Assembly (NCBI GenBank): GCA_003537575.1
Contig: DPRS01000011.1
Coordinates: 59,565-89,370, forward strand
Reading direction: 5' to 3'
From: Oxalobacteraceae bacterium
GTDB taxonomy: Bacteria > Pseudomonadota > Gammaproteobacteria > Burkholderiales > Burkholderiaceae_D
DNA: 29,806 nt
Position numbers and translations under genes: made by a program. Shown in pieces: positions 7,447 to 15,623 of this stretch; the first letter of the stretch is position 1; every line of letters begins with the position of its first letter. The notes under the pieces are model-generated. The model was given only the letters and a program-made list of their open reading frames with translations, was not told the origin of the DNA and did not search any database.

Positions 7447-9665
7447 GCGCCTCGACCGAATATGCTCTTTTTAAAAGGCTTCGGGCAGCCCGCCGCATTC
7501 CATTTGTCAAAGATCTCGGCGACAAATTTTTCAGCGCTTCCCCAATACACTTCAGGCTTGTTGTCGAAATAATCTTCGATATACCTGCGGGCACCTTGCG
7601 GCTCAAGAAAATTGTCTTCATCCGGCGCCATTTGTACCGAAACACGCACATTCCTGGTGTTGAACTTCCAGCTTTCCTGTGCCACCAGGCTGCGGAATAA
7701 TGTCCGGAATTCCCAGTCGGACGTCCTGAATCCGAGAAACAGCAAGCCTCCTTGCGAAAAGGCGTGCACGATAAGCTGGGGAAAAGGCTCCGTCCCCGTG
7801 TCGCGTTTTGCGATATCGCCGGCGCCATCCCCGGCATTTCCCACATAGGTATTGCTGCCGTAAGTGGTGCGCCAGTTCTTGTTAATGCCGATCAGGAAAT
7901 TGAAATAATCGTCTTCTGCGACCACCATTGTGTCGGGCGCAGCCAGATTGCCGAAAAGGTAAAAGACCAAGGGTTCTTCCACCGTGGGTTTGTAATGCGG
8001 CTCCGTCAGAAATACCGAGGGCGGCCATCCTTCCTGTTCCTGCTCGAATACGGTCCATCGGCATATTTCCCTCCTCGGCTGCTTTCCTGCTTCTTTTAAT
8101 GCATCGAGCAACAGGTTGTCCCGGTTCGTGTTGATATAAATAGGAAACGGCAAATTTGCCAGCATCCGGAACACATCCCGCGCATTGTCGCGCCGCAGCT
8201 GTCTGCCGACATGGCTGATGAGTTCATCCAGGTTCAACTCTTCCGCTTCGCAGTCGACATTTGCCATGGCATCGTCAACAAGTTTGTCAGGATAGGTTTG
8301 CTTCAGGAATTTGCAGATGTGCTTGGACAGTTCCGAGCGCATGAAATTCGGGGTTTCATGGTAGGAGAGATATTGGGCGACCTGGGGCAGGCTGTCCCGG
8401 TCTTGCGGCGACATCGGGAAATCGTATTGTTCGGCCCAGCGTTTTGCAATTTCTGCAGATGAACCGAACATCGGCGCGACCAGGTCCGGCCCGAGAATCG
8501 GCGTGCAATTGCATTGCAAAATATCCGTCATCAATCCACGCCAGCGCTGAAAGGTTTCCGCTGCCGCCGTGTCATGTTCAAACCAGATGCGGCCACGCTT
8601 GAGCCGGGTGATCAGCACGGGCACCCACCAGTCGGCATGATCACGATGAACACTGGACCTGGCAACAGCCATGGCGCGGTCTATCTGGCTGTCTTCCATC
8701 AGTTCCTTGAAAAATACAGCAAGGAATGCGTGGGCGGTATCCATGCGGATGTTGTCCTGCATGGCAACGATGGCGGGTACCCCGGCTTCGGCAAGCCTGG
8801 GCCCGAGCGCGGCGAGCGCACCTTTATCGTCGGTACACGCTTGTCCGGCGACACCATGACTTTGGCAAGAGCAAAGTACGACCAGTCGCGGCGGATCCTT
8901 CATGTCCTTGATCCTCAGGACCAGATCGATTCCCATCACCCGCGCGACGCCGCCGGCCTCATCTTCCAGCCAGAGAAGCGGTTCACCATTGACCAGGGCG
9001 CCATGGCATACCAGGATGAAGATATCGAAGCCGTCGCGCAGCCTGTCAGTGATGCGGTTGATCGAGGCATTGCCGTCATCCGAAATTTTTTCTTTGCCGA
9101 TCTGGCCCAGGCATGCGGATAAATTTGCCCACTCTGCCTGCACATCGACGCGTGCCAATCCTCTTCCTTCGACGCGCTGGTTCTCGATTCCCCGGGGATT
9201 GGGAATCGCTGCCAGCGTCCGCAAGGCGCTTTTCGGCTGCAGATGCACGGGCCGAAAATCCCAGCTGCTCAGAAAGCGGGAAAGAAGGACGCGCTCGTTC
9301 GTGGCGAGGGGCATGCCGGCCGGGGACGTGGGGTCCTGCAGTGTTTCCCAAATCACATTATGCAAGAGGGGCGCATCCCGGCTCAGGTACAAACGCACGC
9401 GCAGCGCTTCATCGTCCCCAAGAAAAGCGAGTGCCTTTATGAATGTTTCCCTGATGCCGGCGTTCTTGAAAAACATCATGGATAGCGCCGCGCCATATTC
9501 ATTTGCATCCGTGATCAGGGCATTCAGCAGTTCCCAGTCAAACTCCATCAGGAACGGTCCTGACGGATTTCTGACCTGGTTATCAGGAGCATCGTAGCGA
9601 AATTCCACTGCGTATCTTCGCTCATCGCGCTGGTGGAAGCTCACTTCCAGCTCTGAGTACGTCAT
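7443..9665 (-). CDS. CHAT domain-SIR2-like domain fusion protein
   Basis: A 740-residue protein with two modules. Residues about 90-355 form a CHAT (caspase/HetF-like) peptidase domain: the catalytic His is in FILVCHGALVNGE (H221) and the Cys is in LVVLCSCQSHG (C267, or C265). Residues about 380-660 form a SIR2-like domain recognised by TPILGPDL, the strand PIYINTNRDNLL and the closing FLGFRTSDWEFRTLFR. The usual GAG-x-S NAD loop is changed, and the place where sirtuins have HG reads LFGNLAAPDTMVVAEDDY, so the catalytic His appears replaced by Phe. NADase activity is therefore doubtful. CHAT proteins are proteases switched on by partner NTPases in conflict systems. The gene precedes and overlaps the STAND gene, which supports a shared complex. 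The ribosome-binding site is weak. Confidence 0.85.
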   Translation of the reverse strand: MTYSELEVSFHQRDERRYAVEFRYDAPDNQVRNPSGPFLMEFDWELLNALITDANEYGAALSMMFFKNAGIRETFIKALAFLGDDEALRVRLYLSRDAPLLHNVIWETLQDPTSPAGMPLATNERVLLSRFLSSWDFRPVHLQPKSALRTLAAIPNPRGIENQRVEGRGLARVDVQAEWANLSACLGQIGKEKISDDGNASINRITDRLRDGFDIFILVCHGALVNGEPLLWLEDEAGGVARVMGIDLVLRIKDMKDPPRLVVLCSCQSHGVAGQACTDDKGALAALGPRLAEAGVPAIVAMQDNIRMDTAHAFLAVFFKELMEDSQIDRAMAVARSSVHRDHADWWVPVLITRLKRGRIWFEHDTAAAETFQRWRGLMTDILQCNCTPILGPDLVAPMFGSSAEIAKRWAEQYDFPMSPQDRDSLPQVAQYLSYHETPNFMRSELSKHICKFLKQTYPDKLVDDAMANVDCEAEELNLDELISHVGRQLRRDNARDVFRMLANLPFPIYINTNRDNLLLDALKEAGKQPRREICRWTVFEQEQEGWPPSVFLTEPHYKPTVEEPLVFYLFGNLAAPDTMVVAEDDYFNFLIGINKNWRTTYGSNTYVGNAGDGAGDIAKRDTGTEPFPQLIVHAFSQGGLLFLGFRTSDWEFRTLFRSLVAQESWKFNTRNVRVSVQMAPDEDNFLEPQGARRYIEDYFDNKPEVYWGSAEKFVAEIFDKWNAAGCPKPFKKSIFGRGA

Positions 9666-9830
9666 GATCAGCCATTTCCGGAACTTGCCATGTCCATCAG
9701 GGGATACCTGTTCAATCTATATGGCGCCTTTATCGGCACGTTGAGATAGATCAGACTGTGGATACCAGTGGGGTATATGTTGATTGAAACTTCAAGTCAA
9801 AAAGCAGCAGATTTAACAGCCGCAATTTGA
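9666..9830. promoter_or_regulatory. Divergent intergenic control region of the STAND/CHAT module
   Basis: These 165 bases separate the leftward CHAT-SIR2/STAND pair from the rightward C25-like/hydrolase pair and must hold both promoters. The inverted repeat ATACC-agtgg-GGTAT lies at 9762-9776 and the related CAGG-ggata-CCTG at 9698-9710; GATACC occurs in both (9703-9708 and 9761-9766). These could be operator half-sites. No convincing -35/-10 pair was found, so exact promoters are not assigned. Confidence 0.35.
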
Positions 9831-11234
9831 ATGAGCAACGGTCTTTTCGTTTTCAATGGCATCGATGCAATTACCGGCGGCTACCTGCTGCCGGAAATGT
9901 CTGCGCACAGCATTGCCGCTCTTGCCCGCGGCGAGCCACCGGAACCGGCGTATCGGGAACTGAAGTACCGCTATGAATCCGGCAAGTTCAGGACCTTTGG
10001 GCCGGTGGAAGGCGTAGATCCCGGCAATCTGGCCGAGGCGGGCTGGGGCGTGATTTTCGCGCACGATGCGGACCCCGGCGTGCGTGAAGCTTTGCGCCCC
10101 TTGCTGGTGCATCGCCAGGCTCAGGCCGGCCCTCGTTATCGCGAGTATTGGGGGGCGGACGGCTATCGACCTCAGGAGTCAAAACCCGCCTTCCTTGCCA
10201 GGCACAAGCATGGCCCGGGCGCGCCAGACCCGGAGCGGGTGCCATACTATCTGTTATTGGTCGGCGATCCGGAAGCGATTTCCTATCGTTTCCAGTATTT
10301 GCTGGACGTACAGTTTGCGGTAGGCCGCATCTGCTTTGATGCCATTGACGACTATGCCCATTATGCGTCCAGCGTCGTCAGCGCGGAGACAATGATGGCG
10401 CCACGGCCCAAAAAGGCGGCATTCTTCGGCGTCCGCAATCCAGGCGATCAGGCGACCCAATTGAGTGCCGACGAGCTGGTGGCGCCTCTTTCCGCAAAAA
10501 TGGCCCAGGCAAACGCCGACTGGGAATTTGTCAACGAAATCGGTTCAGGGGCGCGCAAATCGCGTCTTGCAGACCTGCTTGGCGGCGCAGGCAGGCCCCG
10601 CCTGTTCTTCAGCGCTTGCCACGGCATGGGTTTCGCCCCAGGGCATCCGCTGCAACGTTCGCATCAGGGCGCCTTGCTGTGCCAGGACTGGTCCGGGCCG
10701 CTGCAGCATCGCGGCGCGGTCGGAAACGATCTCTATTTTGCCGGCGACGATATCGGCGATGAGGCAGACTTGAGCGGCATGATTGCCTTTTTCTTTGCCT
10801 GTTACGGCGCCGGGACGCCCTGGCTGAACGATTTTTCTCATCAGTCTCTCACGCATCCGCAGCCGATTGCGCCTTCGCCGTTCGTTGCAAAACTTCCCCA
10901 GCGCATGCTCAGCCTGCAGAAGGGCGGGGCGCTCGCCGTGATCGGGCATGTAGAGCGTGCCTGGGGATGCTCTTTTTCCTGGCCAGGCGTAGGCACACAT
11001 CATCAGGTCTTTTCTGCCGCCTTGCAGCGGCTTCTGGATGGCATGCCGGTCGGTCACGCCCTGGAATACTTCAATACGAAATATGCCGAGCTTTCGACCG
11101 TGCTCAGTTCCGCACTGGAAGAGGCCAGGTACGCGGCCGAACCGGATGACCTGGGACTGGCAAGCCTGTGGACTGAGCTGAACGATGCCAGAAGCTATAT
11201 CGTTATCGGCGATCCGGCGGTCAGATTCACTTGA
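9831..11234 (+). CDS. Gingipain (C25)-like caspase-fold protein
   Basis: This 467-residue protein looks like a clan-CD cysteine peptidase of the gingipain/C25 type. A leading strand YYLLLVGDPEAI (about 139-150) and QFAVGRI (161-167) resemble the GD...GR core of C25. RLFFSACHGMGF gives the candidate catalytic His (H264) and AFFFACYGAGTPW the candidate Cys (C324). The end, YIVIGDPAVRFT, matches the family's GDPA-R signature. Unlike secreted gingipains it has no signal peptide, so a cytoplasmic role is likely. It is transcribed away from the CHAT-SIR2 gene and leads a two-gene unit with an alpha/beta hydrolase, which suggests a second protease or scaffold in the same module. An in-frame TGA lies just before the ATG, fixing the start region, although no good ribosome-binding site is visible. 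Confidence 0.72.
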   Translation: MSNGLFVFNGIDAITGGYLLPEMSAHSIAALARGEPPEPAYRELKYRYESGKFRTFGPVEGVDPGNLAEAGWGVIFAHDADPGVREALRPLLVHRQAQAGPRYREYWGADGYRPQESKPAFLARHKHGPGAPDPERVPYYLLLVGDPEAISYRFQYLLDVQFAVGRICFDAIDDYAHYASSVVSAETMMAPRPKKAAFFGVRNPGDQATQLSADELVAPLSAKMAQANADWEFVNEIGSGARKSRLADLLGGAGRPRLFFSACHGMGFAPGHPLQRSHQGALLCQDWSGPLQHRGAVGNDLYFAGDDIGDEADLSGMIAFFFACYGAGTPWLNDFSHQSLTHPQPIAPSPFVAKLPQRMLSLQKGGALAVIGHVERAWGCSFSWPGVGTHHQVFSAALQRLLDGMPVGHALEYFNTKYAELSTVLSSALEEARYAAEPDDLGLASLWTELNDARSYIVIGDPAVRFT

Positions 11235-11261
11235 TTGGCATAACTGGAAAGAGGTGTTGTC

Positions 11262-12602
11262 ATGCCATATGAAAACGTGTCTGGAACAAATCTCGGCTAT
11301 TACCTCATTAACCATGATGAAAATGGCGCCGAACGCCAGGAAACGATCAATGGCGCTGCGCAGTTCCTGAGCGACGCTGTCATGCAAAAGCTTCGCAAGG
11401 ATTCTGCCACCGATATTTTCATCATGAGCCATGGCTGGAAAGGCGATGTGCCGGCCGCACGCGACCAGTACGAGCGCTGGATCCGGGCGATGGCGATGAA
11501 TTCGGCGGATCTGGAAAAAATGCACGCGAAGCGGCCTGGTTTTTCACCACTGATCATCGGACTTCATTGGCCCAGTCAGCCATGGGGTGACGAAGAATTC
11601 GGCAATGCAGGAAATGTCTCGTTCGGAGTTGGAGTTGTGAATGCGCCTGCGCCAGCGGCCGCTGCTGACAATCTGGATACGCTGATCGATCGCTATGCCT
11701 GTCGCATCGCCGATACGCCGCGGGCGCGTGCCGCCCTCAAGACGATATTCGATGCGGCACTGGTGGACATCGCGCCGCAGCACCTGTCAGATGAGGCGCG
11801 GCGCGCTTTCGCTACCCTTGACGCCGAAGCGGCAATGGGCAGCGAAGGAGCGGCGGGGGCGCCAGGCGCTGACCGCGAACCGTTCGATGCGGAGCGTTCC
11901 TATCAGCTTGTGAGAACTGATATTGCGAGCTTTGGTGGCAGCGGATCGCCTGGCATTCTTGATTTGCTGCGCCAGCTGAGCTTCTGGAAGATGAAAGAAC
12001 GGGCTCTGCATTTCGGCGAAAATGGCGCCCGTGATCTCCTGGTGAAGATTCAACAGGCCGCGCCCGACGCGCATGTGCATTTGATGGGGCACAGCTTCGG
12101 CTGCATCGTGGTCTCGGCCATGCTCGCCGGCGCCAGTGCGCCGGTGCGCCCGGTTTCTTCGCTGGTGCTGATGCAAGGCGCGCTCTCCTTGTGGTCTTAT
12201 TGCCGGGATATCCCCGTCGCCCCGGGCAAGCCAGGATACTTTCATTCGATCGTGGACAAGCAACGGGTTAGCGGCCCGATCGTGGCGACGCAATCGCGGT
12301 TCGATAAGGCGCTCGGCAAGTATTATCCGCTCGGCGCCGGTCTGGCTGGACAGATCGTTTATGAGGCAGGCGCATTGCCGCGTTATGCAGCGGTTGGAAC
12401 TTATGGCATTGCAGGGATGAATGACCCTGTTCATGGTTTGGATATGCTATCAGCGGCGGCGGATTATGAATTCCATCCAGGGAAGATATATAACCTTGAA
12501 AGCAGTGCCTTCATTTGCGATGGCGATGGACCTTCGGGGGCGCATAGCGACATAGCCAAAGCCGAGACTGCTCATGTGGTCTGGGAAGCAGCCCGGGGCT
12601 GA
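11262..12602 (+). CDS. Alpha/beta hydrolase (lipase/esterase-like), putative effector
   Basis: This 446-residue protein has an alpha/beta hydrolase core split by a helical insertion. An early strand ends at IFIMSHGWKGD (about 53-62), which can form the oxyanion hole. The nucleophile elbow is HLMGHSFGCIVVSAM, with Ser about 278. Asp and His candidates lie in the C-terminal third (for instance GMNDPVHGLD) but I cannot fix them. The insertion (about 110-250) includes an Ala/Gly-rich, probably flexible stretch. No signal peptide is present. GAGGTG lies 6 bases before the ATG, and only 27 bases separate it from the C25-like gene, so the two form an operon. In the module context a membrane-lipid or ester target is plausible, but the substrate is unknown. 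Confidence 0.78.
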   Translation: MPYENVSGTNLGYYLINHDENGAERQETINGAAQFLSDAVMQKLRKDSATDIFIMSHGWKGDVPAARDQYERWIRAMAMNSADLEKMHAKRPGFSPLIIGLHWPSQPWGDEEFGNAGNVSFGVGVVNAPAPAAAADNLDTLIDRYACRIADTPRARAALKTIFDAALVDIAPQHLSDEARRAFATLDAEAAMGSEGAAGAPGADREPFDAERSYQLVRTDIASFGGSGSPGILDLLRQLSFWKMKERALHFGENGARDLLVKIQQAAPDAHVHLMGHSFGCIVVSAMLAGASAPVRPVSSLVLMQGALSLWSYCRDIPVAPGKPGYFHSIVDKQRVSGPIVATQSRFDKALGKYYPLGAGLAGQIVYEAGALPRYAAVGTYGIAGMNDPVHGLDMLSAAADYEFHPGKIYNLESSAFICDGDGPSGAHSDIAKAETAHVVWEAARG

Positions 12603-12785
12603 TCTTTGCCACCGATACGCCGATCACTTGGAGATGAACATATCCTTTCTATCCTGGTCGTAAACATTACAGGCGTTGCAACATGGCCTTGTTCGGGTGA
12701 AATGCATTGAACTGCAAGTGATTTTCATGCACGGCAACAAATCGCCAGCGTCTCGTCGCGCAAGAATGGCGTCAAAGGGGCAATC

Positions 12786-15623
12786 GTGAGCCTTCCAGGC
12801 AGCGGCCTTCAGGCGGCCATCTTTGACATGGATGGCGTCATCACCAAAACGGCAACACTGCATGCGGCTGCCTGGAAAGAAGTGTTCGACGACTTTCTGC
12901 AGCGGTACGGCGCCGAGGGTCAACCCGCGCGCCCGTTCGACGCGCATGCGGATTACCTCAACTACGTCGACGGCAAGCCGCGCCGCGAAGGCGTGCGCAG
13001 TTTTCTGAATGCGCGCGCCATCTCCCTGTCCGATGCGGAAGAGGCAGAAATCGCTGCCGCCAAGGACAGCCGTTTCGAGAAGCTGGTCAGGGAACGCGGC
13101 ATCGAAACCTTCGCTTCCACGCTGGAGCTGATACGGGCACTGCGCAGGCTTGGCGTGAAAACCGGCGTGGTCACATCCAGCCGTCATGGTCGCGACATTC
13201 TTCATATGGCCGGTCTCGAGGGGCTGTTCGACGTAGCCGTGGACGGCATCGACCTTGACGAGAAGGGACTCAAGGGTAAACCCGAAGCCGACATGTTCCT
13301 GCATGCGGCCCAGTCGCTCGGGGTGATTCCGCCCAGGGCGGCGGTGATCGAGGATGCGGTGGCTGGCGTGACGGCGGGCCGCCGTGGCGGCTTCGGGCTG
13401 GTCGTCGGCGTCGATCGCGGCGGCAATGCCGGCGCGCTCCGGCAGGGCGGCGCCGATGTCGTCGTGCAGGACCTTGCCGAACTCGGGCTGGAACGCCTGC
13501 TGGCGGCATTCGCACAACGCCAGCAGGAAACTGCCTGGAGCATCGAAGCAAAGGGTTTTGACCGCGCACGCGAGCGGCAGATGGAAAGCCTGTTTTGCAT
13601 CGGCAACGGCTATCTTGGCGTGCGCGGCGCCCTGGACAGTCCGCTGCTGGCATCCCAGGCCGACATGTTCATCGCCGGCGTCTACGATGCCAAGTCCGCC
13701 ATGCTGCCGTACTCGGAGATCGAGTTCCTTGCGCCCGAGCGCGGCGCCGACCTGTATGCCGAACTGGTGCCGCTGCCGTTCCCGTTCCGTCTGGCGGTCC
13801 TGGTCGAAGGGGAGACGGCCGACTTCGCCGGCACGTACGGACGCGAACTGCGCCGCCGTCTCGACATGCGTTGCGGCATCCTGCATATCGACGCCGTATT
13901 CGAAACGGCGGAAGGGCGCCGCACCGAACTGCGTACGCGCCGCTGCGCCTCGCTGCGGGACCCGCACCTGCTGGTGCAGGAGGCGATTGCTACGGCTCAA
14001 AATCACTGGGGCAGGATCGAACTGGCCGCATCCCTGGATGCTGACGATCTGGAGGCGGCATATCCTCACCTGCAGCGGCTGGAATACACCAGGGAAGATA
14101 GCCTGGAACTGGTTTCCTATGTCACGCATGCGTCGGGCTTTCGCATCTGCATCGTTTCCCGCGTGCGGCAGGAATTCACCATCCTGCGCCGCATGATCTC
14201 CGTGTTCACCAGCCGCGACGATGCCGACCCGCGCTCGGCAGCGCTAGCCCATTCGCAAGCGCTGGAATGGCATCGCTTCGAAGCCTGTTTCGACGACAGT
14301 GCCGCGCAATGGTCCGATTTCTGGCGCCGGGCGGATATTCAAGTGCCAGGCCATGCCGCCGTCGAACAGGCGCTGCGGTTCGGTAGCTACCATCTGCGGC
14401 TGCCGGCGGGCGCAGACCCGCGCGTGTCGATCGGCGCGCGCACCTTATCCGGGCGTGCCTACGAAGGCCACGTGTTCTGGGATACGGAAATCTTCATACT
14501 GCCGTTCTTCCTGCATGTCGAGCCCAGGCTGGCGCGCAACATGCTGCTGTACCGTCATCGCACCCTGGATGGCGCGCGTCGCCGCGCAGCCAGGATGGGC
14601 TGCCGCGGCGCCTGCTTTGCCTGGGAATCGACCGTCACCGGTGACGACGTCACGCCGAGCAAGATCCTGTTGAAAAGCACCGGCAAGGAAATCCCGATTT
14701 TCACCGGCACCCAGCAGATCCACGTCACAGCTGATATTGCTTATGCCGCCTGGCGCTATTGGGACGCCACGCAGGATGAGGAATTCCTCACCGGCGCCGG
14801 TGCCGAACTGCTGTTCGAAACTGCGCGCTTCTGGGCCAGCCGGGTCACGCCGGATGACGGGCGATTCCATATCCGCGGCGTCGTCGGCCCGGACGAATAC
14901 CATCACTCGGTCAACGACAATGCCTACACCAACTGGATGGCGCGCTTCAACCTCGAGCGTGCCGCCTGGCTGGCGCAGCACCTGAACGCCAATGCGGCTG
15001 AAGCGCAGGAATGGCGCGAACTGGCGCAGTCGCTCCATGTTCCGCTGCCGGACGAGCGCGGCGTGATCGAGCAGTTCGATGGTTTTTTCACGCTCGGCAG
15101 CTATCCGCTAGCCGAAGAGGCGCGCCTGAAGGCGCCGGTCAGCCGGCTGTTCGACTGGGAGCAGGTCAACCGGCTGAAGCTGATCAAGCAAGCCGACGTG
15201 CTGATGCTGCCGCTGCTTTTTCCCGATGCGTTCACCGATGAAGTAGTGGCGGCGAACTATCGCTATTACGAGCCGCTCACTGACCATGGCAGCAGCCTCT
15301 CGCCAGCGGTGCACGCGGCCATTGCCGCGCGTATCGGCCAGCAAGAGGCTGCCGAACGATACTTGAAACAAAGCCTGTGGCTCGACCTGTCCAATGCCAT
15401 GGACAACAGCATGCTGGGGGTGCATCCCGCTACCATGGCCGGCACCTGGCAGGCGCTGGTATCCGGATTTCTCGGCGTGCGTTTCAATGACGCCGGTCCG
15501 CAAGCCGATGCGCGCGCCGCGGCTCGCCTGCCGGACGCCTGGGACAGCATCAGCCTGACGCTGGCCTGGCGCGGCCGCACGCATGCCTTGCAAGTGACCC
15601 GGACGGAGCAGGCAAAGGAGTAA
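12786..15623 (+). CDS. Beta-phosphoglucomutase-like HAD fused to GH65 disaccharide phosphorylase
   Basis: A 945-residue fusion. Residues about 8-240 form a HAD phosphomutase: FDMDGVITKTATLHAAAW holds the nucleophile Asp14 and acid Asp16, VVTSSRHG is motif II, and VIEDAVAGVTAGRRGGF is the metal-binding end. Residues about 255-945 form a glycoside hydrolase family 65 phosphorylase, beginning ESLFCIGNGYLGVRGA, with the general acid Glu704 in GPDEYHHSVNDNAYTNWM and the phosphate-site-like HGSSLSPAVHA. GH65 enzymes cleave alpha-glucosides such as trehalose, maltose or kojibiose with phosphate to beta-glucose 1-phosphate, and the mutase half would turn this into glucose 6-phosphate. The exact sugar cannot be told. 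The start is GTG at 12786 with AAAGGGG upstream. It leads an operon with a stress protein and lactate dehydrogenase. Confidence 0.9.
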   Translation: MSLPGSGLQAAIFDMDGVITKTATLHAAAWKEVFDDFLQRYGAEGQPARPFDAHADYLNYVDGKPRREGVRSFLNARAISLSDAEEAEIAAAKDSRFEKLVRERGIETFASTLELIRALRRLGVKTGVVTSSRHGRDILHMAGLEGLFDVAVDGIDLDEKGLKGKPEADMFLHAAQSLGVIPPRAAVIEDAVAGVTAGRRGGFGLVVGVDRGGNAGALRQGGADVVVQDLAELGLERLLAAFAQRQQETAWSIEAKGFDRARERQMESLFCIGNGYLGVRGALDSPLLASQADMFIAGVYDAKSAMLPYSEIEFLAPERGADLYAELVPLPFPFRLAVLVEGETADFAGTYGRELRRRLDMRCGILHIDAVFETAEGRRTELRTRRCASLRDPHLLVQEAIATAQNHWGRIELAASLDADDLEAAYPHLQRLEYTREDSLELVSYVTHASGFRICIVSRVRQEFTILRRMISVFTSRDDADPRSAALAHSQALEWHRFEACFDDSAAQWSDFWRRADIQVPGHAAVEQALRFGSYHLRLPAGADPRVSIGARTLSGRAYEGHVFWDTEIFILPFFLHVEPRLARNMLLYRHRTLDGARRRAARMGCRGACFAWESTVTGDDVTPSKILLKSTGKEIPIFTGTQQIHVTADIAYAAWRYWDATQDEEFLTGAGAELLFETARFWASRVTPDDGRFHIRGVVGPDEYHHSVNDNAYTNWMARFNLERAAWLAQHLNANAAEAQEWRELAQSLHVPLPDERGVIEQFDGFFTLGSYPLAEEARLKAPVSRLFDWEQVNRLKLIKQADVLMLPLLFPDAFTDEVVAANYRYYEPLTDHGSSLSPAVHAAIAARIGQQEAAERYLKQSLWLDLSNAMDNSMLGVHPATMAGTWQALVSGFLGVRFNDAGPQADARAAARLPDAWDSISLTLAWRGRTHALQVTRTEQAKE

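Noticed and set aside
7443..9665. Thoeris-type or other known SIR2 defence system
   Set aside because: No TIR partner is present, the SIR2 catalytic His appears missing, and the CHAT fusion and STAND neighbour point to a different system type.
10545..11525. 326-codon minus-strand frame across the C25-like and hydrolase genes
   Set aside because: It spans two recognisable genes on the other strand and their spacer, and has no recognisable motif.
12624..14129. Long open frame (501 codons) antisense to the GH65 fusion gene
   Set aside because: It mirrors the codon pattern of the GC-rich sense gene, has no domain or membrane pattern, and lies opposite a well-supported enzyme.
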